Source: Plasmodium coatneyi (Eukaryota; Apicomplexa; Aconoidasida; Haemosporida; Plasmodiidae). Taken from it: a DNA stretch of 64,000 nt. The DNA is taken from contig NC_033557.1 of the NCBI RefSeq assembly GCF_001680005.1, forward strand, positions 186,001 through 250,000. Direction: 5' to 3'. This document shows, in pieces, positions 58,521 through 64,000 of this stretch (position 1 is the first letter of the stretch; each line of letters opens with the position of its first letter). The notes below the pieces were generated by a model. It did not search any database. It saw nothing but the letters and a program-made list of their open reading frames with translations, and was not told where the DNA came from. Position numbers and translations under genes: made by a program.

Positions 58521-60034
58521 GTGTCCATAAATGCGCCTGCCATTTCGGCTTTACCCCCATTTGTCAATCATGTAAAAGAATTATTTCCCCTCTTGGCGTT
58601 TGCGTTTGTCCTGCCTTTGCGAAGATATTTTTCGTTGAGCGTTGCGGCATGCACCTATATATATGTATGCCTGTTTGTTTCTTTCCCCGTGACGCGTCCT
58701 TCACACAAAGGTAGCAAAACCTTTTGGTGACTTGCACGTGGCTACTAGCCCCTTTTTTTTTTTTTCCTCCAACCTGTCAACTCATTTGTCAAGACTTTTC
58801 ACTGACGTTCTGCAGTGCGCGTCCAAACATTGCATCATACGTATGTACGTGCAGCCGAATATTTCATGCCATACAAATCTGGAGCGGAGTTCGTTAGGGA
58901 TGTGAGGTCCCTGACTCCCTGTTGAGCTGACGGCCTTTCCTTTTCAAAGAACCTGGAACAGTTGTGAGGGGATTCGGTTCCGCCTCAGGAAGTTTGTTTT
59001 AATACACTATTCTGGTAGTAAGCATAAATTATCAATGCTATTGTGCAGTTGCGATGGCGGAAAGAGGGGCAGAAGCAGGATGCACCACGTGGTAGGTGCA
59101 TACTTATAAAACTTAGCCTCTTACCCTTTTTTACACGTGAATACTTGCAACATTATTGGGTAAAAATATATGCGTATATATACTTACATAATGGCCCATG
59201 CTTGCACGATATTTTTGATTCTTTTTTCAGAATTTTCCAATTTGGCGTAACGGTGATTGTTCCCCCCTTTTGTGCACCATCCCCGAAGAAACGGATTTTT
59301 CTTTTCAAAAGGCTAGCCGTTGGTAATGATCTCACCGCGTAAAACCGCAGCACAGCATGTCACATGTTGCTGCAACGGGGGAGTCACCAATATTAAGAAG
59401 CGCCATATATATACACGTGAAAAGCACTCTTCGCAAAATATTTTCATCGCCGAATAGAGGCTGACGGAAAGGAAAAAAAACGGTCGAGTAGAGTGAAAGG
59501 AAATAAAAATCTGCTATATAAAGGTTACGTTCTGACGCATCTACGTACGTATGTAACAAAGCATACATTTTTTTTTTTTTCCTCCCCAATTTTTTTTTTT
59601 CCACTGTTTATGTACCCCCACAGTATTAAAAAGAAAATAAAAAAGCTTAAAAAAAAGAAAAAGAGCAATAAAAGCATTTTGTTACGCCTTTTCAGTTCGA
59701 GCTCTTTCCACTTCGCATAGTTGGAGGCCATTCCCCCGCATCATTTGTAGCATTACAGGTATACCACTTTTTGAAGGCACAAAATACCCCCCGCGTGAGG
59801 AACACTGGAGAAGCGCGTATGAGCAAATTTGGAATAACCTACAGTCCATTAAATATGCTCATTTATTTTCCCCTCTCGTCGAATAATCACTTTTGCCATT
59901 TTGTGTATAAAGCCATTCATAGCAAGTGGAGTAATAGTAGGAGTACTAGTAGGAGTAATAATACTAGCACGTCGATTAGCCCTTTTCTACCCCCCTCAAA
60001 ATTGGAACGCCTTTACCGCGCAACGTGAGCCAAG
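58336..60034. promoter_or_regulatory. APC1 3' flank and eIF2alpha upstream region
   Basis: About 1.7 kb. A T run of about 29 bases is at 58492-58520. A segment at about 58840-59010 is more GC-rich and complex than its surroundings and could be a structured RNA. An upstream ORF occupies 59819-60028. Other open frames are not protein-like. Confidence 0.5.
59819..60028 (+). promoter_or_regulatory. Upstream ORF ending 6 bases before the eIF2alpha start
   Basis: An ATG at 59819 opens a 69-codon frame that stops with TGA at 60026-60028; the eIF2alpha ATG is at 60035. The peptide ends with Ser/Asn-rich sequence from an AGT/AGG trinucleotide stretch (59932-59964). Whether it lies in the transcript leader is not known, but Plasmodium leaders are often several hundred bases long. 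If transcribed, it would force scanning or reinitiation before eIF2alpha. Confidence 0.5.
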
Positions 60035-61206
60035 ATGGGTGACCTTCTGAGGAGCAAAGCCGATTTAGGCGACTGCCGTTTTTATGAGAAGAAGTTTCCA
60101 GAAGTTGACGACTTGATCATGGTCAAGGTTAACAGGATTGAAGATATGGGTGCCTACGTCTCCATCCTGGAATATAACGACATGGAAGGTACGCCAAAAA
60201 GAAAAAACGAAACAAAGCAAAAAAAACAGAGTACTGTGTGCAACGGAAGGGTTTCCCGCGTGTCAGCATAGCTGTGTACGCAGTGCAGAAAATATATATA
60301 TCTGTGCTCACGATTTACGCCTGCAGCACCGAACAGCCACACTTCCCCATCCCCCCTTTTCCCCCCTTAGGAATGATCCTAATGTCCGAACTGTCCAAGA
60401 GACGCTTCCGAAGTGTGAACAAGTTAATTCGAGTTGGGAGGCACGAAGTAGTTTTAGTGCTAAGAGTGGATAGCCAAAAGGGCTACATCGATTTGTCCAA
60501 AAGGAGAGTGTCGCCAAAAGATATCCTGAAATGTGAAGAACATTTTTCCAAGTCGAAAAAAGTACACCAAACTGTTAGGCATGTTGCACAGAAGCATAAT
60601 ATGACCGTGGAGGAATTAAACAGAATAGCCATATGGCCACTCTACAAGAAGTATGGACACGCCCTAGACGCTTTAAAAGAAGCAACTGTCAACCCGGAAG
60701 CCGTTTTTAAAGGCATAGAATTAAATGAAGATGTGAAAAATTCCCTTCTGGCAGATATTCAACTTAGACTGGCCGCACAAGCCTTAAAATTGAGAGGAAG
60801 AATTGATGTGTGGTGCTTCAGTTACGAAGGAATTGATGCCGTTAAAGAAGCTTTAAAAAAAGGGAAGGAAGTTTCCAACGATGAAGTGTCCATTAATATT
60901 AAGCTAATTGCTCCACCTCAGTATGTCATTGTTACATCGTGCCAGGATAAGGATCTCGGAATGGCAAAAATACAGGAAGCCATGAAAGTGATCAGCGATA
61001 AGATTAAGGAATACAAAGGAGGGGATTTTAAACAACAAGGAGAAATTTTAGTCATAGGAGGAGATGACGAAAAACGATTGGAAGAACTGCTGGACAAACA
61101 GGACGACCTTTCCAGTGACAATGAATACAACAGCAGTGACGATGATGATGAAAACTCCAGTGATGATGACGAAAATTCTAGCGAAATAGAAGAGGAAGAA
61201 GATTAA
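60035..61206 (+). CDS. EIF2A: Translation initiation factor eIF2, alpha subunit
   Basis: Two exons, 60035-60188 and 60371-61206, give 329 residues. The intron has GTACGC and a CCCCTTAG acceptor, phase 1. The S1 RNA-binding domain is at about 16-95 (FPEVDDLIMVKVNRIEDMGAY). The phosphorylation loop reads MSELSKRRFRS; the target serine, Ser51 in other eukaryotes, is residue 60 here. The helical and C-terminal alpha/beta domains follow (KLIAPPQYVIVTS), with an acidic Asp/Ser tail after about residue 300. eIF2alpha carries Met-tRNAi to the 40S subunit as part of eIF2; its phosphorylation by the parasite kinases PK4, eIK1 and eIK2 shuts down translation in latency and stress. The frame after the intron has a false internal ATG start; the exon 1 ATG in AAGATGGG context is the real one. 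Confidence 0.97.
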
Positions 61207-62097
61207 TTGTGGAACAAGCGGGAAGTAACAAAGGTGCTGTCAACGCGTGGGTGCAGATAATCAGGGAAAAACATTTTTTTTTTCTCTCCCGAACAACATA
61301 TTTTGGAAGGCATTTTACTCGTTATGTATCATAACCCTGAACAGTGCATTCCCTCTTATCCTTTTTCTTCCCCCCCGGAGAAGGCACATTTACTTTGTTA
61401 CGTCTACACTGTTGCACTTGTGCCCCTCCCCATGAGTAGGTACCCATTCCCAATATGTAACATCATTTGTGCGAATTTTTTTTGGCCATTTGTTATTACA
61501 TGTCTAAATGCTGTTTCTTTCCACCTTTTTTTTCCCCCTGGACATATAACGCGTAACACTAATATGTGTCATTTTTCTTTTTTTGCCTGATTGGTATGAT
61601 CACATTGATATGTTTATCATCCACAAGGACATTAAAAAGTGCTGCATTTATGTTTGCATTTGCATATATTTCTCGTCCCATTTTCACAATAAGTAAAAAT
61701 TAAATTTTTATGTATAAACTTATAAAAAATATTTTTTGACAAAAGTTAAAGGTTAAATTAAAAAAAAAAAAAGGCAAAACAAATCGACGAAGGGACGATT
61801 GAGAAGGGGGACGCAGTAACGTAACGTGTGTGCAATACGTGGAACTGCTTCCCCATTAGTGAATTAAAAAAAAATTCGTTTAAAAATTTTTTTTTAAAAC
61901 TGTAGCCATTTCAAAGACACGTTTCATTCGAACGGAGACCGTTTTCTTCAAAGCGCTCTGTCGCTCGAGATGAACAAATGATTAACTTTGTAACAATTGG
62001 GTGAACGGATGTGTCACATGCACCCAGTTCGTGATGCAAACTCGTCGAAGCTTTCACAGGTGGGTGTAGTCCTACCACTTCCCCAGTAGAGTCCCCC
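61207..62097. other. Convergent 3' spacer between eIF2alpha and the exonuclease
   Basis: About 890 bases between two stops. AT-rich with A and T runs near 61274-61283, 61759-61771 and 61866-61895. No gene or structured RNA recognised. Confidence 0.55.
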
Positions 62098-64000
62098 TTA
62101 GAGGGCCTGCTCGATGCTGAATGACAACTTGGACTGAATTAAATTAAAAAAGTTCTTCAAAATGAGGACGTCCAGTATGGCATACTCTACACTGACGGAG
62201 GAGAGGGGCCTGAAGTTCCAGTTCATGATCTGGCACTCCTTGTTAACTTCTTTCTCCGGACATAAAGCTTTCCCGAACATTTTGACAGAGTAACTCATGT
62301 TCTTTCGTAGGTGGGGAAAGTACCCCTTCAGCTGTTCATAATATTTCAAATAAATAAACTCCAAGTCGTAGTACTTGTGTATGCAACTGTATATTCCAAC
62401 CTTCCCACAGCCACTGCACTTTGAGTTCAAATGCTTATCTATCAGTGCGTCATTATTTTTGTACTTTACAAAATAATTAACAGGAAAGATATTCTTATAA
62501 CTTATGTCGTTACTGAGAATGGCGTTTTCTTTTCCATCTTGTTCTTTCCTTCGGTTATCTGTAGAATGAGGCTCACTCCTGTTGATGTGTTGGCCCTGCT
62601 CCCCTTCGTTCAGATGGATCCCACAATGATTTGCGCTTGCACTTGGGTTATCACTCTCGTAGACGCTCTTCATGGCCCGCCTTAGCAACACATCCCAATC
62701 ACTCGTGCTGTTGCTAGTCATTTGATCCTTTCCTGAAGGGAATTGGTATGTATTCCCCAAGTCGGTATGTTCTTCCCCCTTATCAGTACTGTCCACCAAT
62801 ATGCTGTGATACTTTTCCCATTTCAACATAGTAACAATGTCGTAGTACTTTCTAAAATGCAACATGTCATTGCTTAAAAAGGCCACTCCAACTTTGATAA
62901 TATTTGGATCGCGAAAAAGGTCCGAAATGTAGTAATTTATTTCGTAATTTTCTACTGCAATTTTTTTCAAGTCAATTATGTACGACACGGGGGTATCCTT
63001 TAAAGCCACTTGAAAAATGGAAACGATGGCATTCTCACGAAATATAGTGCACTTCCATTCCGCGTCGATAAATATGACTCTCTCCTTTTTCTTTATGTGT
63101 TCATAAAGGGTAAAGAAATCTTGAAACGTTTCTAAAACTTTTACTACTTTCAAAGATGACCCTAAGTCTTTTATGCAAATAAAATTCTTCGTACAAGAAC
63201 ACTTCCCATTTCTCCTAATCAGATAATCAAAAGAGTTCCTAATAATTTCCGTGTTAATTTTTTTTAACTTTTCAAATATGTCGAAATATTTACACAGGTC
63301 TGTCAATTTGTACACCTTCCTCGTGACGCTATCAAACGGCATGACTTCCTCATTTTTGAAACAAAAGTTCAGGTCATTAATAATTACGCATTCATTCTTC
63401 AGGAAGGAGTATATAGCGTTGTAGTTCTGACTGCACAACGGGTTACTACCTGCAGCAGCAATTTCGGCCCCATTTTCGTAGGCATTTCCATCACAATTGG
63501 GAAGCGCACTACCGCTGTTCCTTCCTGCGTCACGATCTGCATTTCTGTACTCATTTTCGTACTGCCTCAGGTACGGCTCGTTATGCACAATGTTGCTGTT
63601 GTAATTCGCCTTCTTCATCTTCCTCGGTTTGAAAAACAAAAAATAAAACATTCGAAAGTCCACATCTTCGGAGGAAATATACAGGGGGTACAAAAAGTAT
63701 ACAGCCAGGAGACACGCCTCCAAATTCTTCTTCTTCAATAGAGCACTAAAATACATTTTCAAATACTTAGGGTTGTCATACAGGTAGTAAATTATGTACC
63801 TCCTGTCGAAGGTGTTCACCAGATAATTGTAAGACTTATAATTCAAGTAGTAGAATAGGTTTGGAAATTGTAGCAACTCATAATTGAACATTTTTAGTAA
63901 TTTTATTGCGTACTTTACGTTTCCGTTTTTTAGCTGCTGCTTGATCAGTTCTAGCTCTAGCGTTCTGTTTCCCCTGCAACTTTCGACCAAGTGTGAAATA
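62098..64000 (-). CDS. DEDDy 3'-5' exonuclease (WRN/Mut7-like), 5' end outside the window
   Basis: The frame is open to the right edge of the window; the first codons seen are not a start, so the N-terminus lies beyond position 64000. At least 633 residues are present. The exonuclease domain starts in the middle: Exo I is VIFIDAEWKC (D-x-E), Exo II is IIKVGVAFLSNDMLHF, and Exo III is VEYAILDVLIL (Y-x3-D), so all four DEDD residues and the Tyr can be placed. An insert of about 180 residues separates Exo II and III; it holds a CSGCGKVGIYSC cluster and a Ser/Asn-rich loop. Such enzymes remove nucleotides from RNA or DNA 3' ends. The N-terminal half is helical, with KKNLEACLLAVYFLYPLY, and is not recognised. 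Targeting cannot be judged without the start. Confidence 0.82.
   Translation of the reverse strand, partial: ISHLVESCRGNRTLELELIKQQLKNGNVKYAIKLLKMFNYELLQFPNLFYYLNYKSYNYLVNTFDRRYIIYYLYDNPKYLKMYFSALLKKKNLEACLLAVYFLYPLYISSEDVDFRMFYFLFFKPRKMKKANYNSNIVHNEPYLRQYENEYRNADRDAGRNSGSALPNCDGNAYENGAEIAAAGSNPLCSQNYNAIYSFLKNECVIINDLNFCFKNEEVMPFDSVTRKVYKLTDLCKYFDIFEKLKKINTEIIRNSFDYLIRRNGKCSCTKNFICIKDLGSSLKVVKVLETFQDFFTLYEHIKKKERVIFIDAEWKCTIFRENAIVSIFQVALKDTPVSYIIDLKKIAVENYEINYYISDLFRDPNIIKVGVAFLSNDMLHFRKYYDIVTMLKWEKYHSILVDSTDKGEEHTDLGNTYQFPSGKDQMTSNSTSDWDVLLRRAMKSVYESDNPSASANHCGIHLNEGEQGQHINRSEPHSTDNRRKEQDGKENAILSNDISYKNIFPVNYFVKYKNNDALIDKHLNSKCSGCGKVGIYSCIHKYYDLEFIYLKYYEQLKGYFPHLRKNMSYSVKMFGKALCPEKEVNKECQIMNWNFRPLSSVSVEYAILDVLILKNFFNLIQSKLSFSIEQAL

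Noticed and set aside
59771..59818. Longer upstream frame before eIF2alpha starting at 59771
   Set aside because: The first codon is TTG; the first ATG in frame is at 59819.
1..64000. Mobile elements, CRISPR arrays, tRNA or rRNA genes, antigen gene families
   Set aside because: No transposase, spaced direct repeats, tRNA-like T-arm motif or variant antigen features could be seen by eye on either strand.

Overview
This window is nuclear DNA of a malaria parasite (Plasmodium). The base composition is moderate rather than extremely AT-rich, many A/T homopolymer runs sit between genes, and proteins carry long low-complexity Lys/Asn/Asp/Glu-rich inserts. This fits the P. vivax / P. knowlesi / P. 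cynomolgi group better than P. falciparum; the exact species cannot be fixed by eye. The gene content (eIF2alpha, the apicoplast peroxiredoxin AOP, NMD3) matches what I remember of a P. falciparum chromosome 7 block, so I read it as a conserved internal, non-subtelomeric region. No antigen families, mobile elements, CRISPR arrays, rRNAs or recognisable tRNAs were seen. All introns were inferred by eye from GT..AG sites, reading phase and family conservation. Several starts that look obvious in open frames are GTG or TTG codons and were replaced by a true ATG or an upstream exon.

Layout. (1) 0.6-5.8 kb: two 60S ribosome biogenesis genes head to head, BRX1 (-) and NMD3 (+). (2) 6.7-7.5 kb: AOP peroxiredoxin (-), two exons. 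(3) 8.6-16.2 kb: a 2,518-residue allantoicase-domain protein (-). (4) 17.7-18.5 kb: a small four-exon gene for a secreted or membrane protein (-) that only appears after splicing. (5) 19.3-21.9 kb: a Tat-SF1/CUS2-like splicing factor (+), eight exons. (6) 22.3-23.5 kb: a signal-peptide protein of unknown role (-). (7) 25.5-28.2 kb: an alpha/beta hydrolase (+) with a predicted N-myristoylation site and, I argue, a Lys-rich C-terminal exon. (8) 28.7-34.9 kb: a giant RMND5/GID2-type RING subunit of the CTLH/GID ubiquitin ligase (-), six exons. (9) 36.8-38.1 kb: a degenerate EF-hand protein resembling a myosin essential light chain (+), six exons. (10) 38.2-38.9 kb: SDHAF2 (-). (11) 39.5-40.2 kb: mS23-like mitoribosomal protein (+). 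(12) 40.7-42.6 kb: divergent actin-related protein (-). (13) 44.0-58.3 kb: a roughly 4,790-residue APC1 (+), split by two -1 frameshifts at homopolymers. (14) 60.0-61.2 kb: eIF2alpha (+), preceded by an upstream ORF. (15) 62.1-64.0 kb: a DEDDy 3'-5' exonuclease (-), 5'-truncated by the window edge.

The genes are mostly housekeeping: ribosome assembly (BRX1, NMD3), translation control (eIF2alpha), splicing (Tat-SF1), ubiquitin ligases (APC1 and the CTLH/GID RING subunit), mitochondria (SDHAF2, mS23) and apicoplast redox (AOP). Two head-to-head pairs share a functional theme: BRX1/NMD3 and SDHAF2/mS23-like. The most notable signals are the hugely expanded RMND5, APC1 and allantoicase proteins, the twin APC1 frameshifts, the hydrolase tail exon, the hidden small gene and the eIF2alpha upstream ORF.
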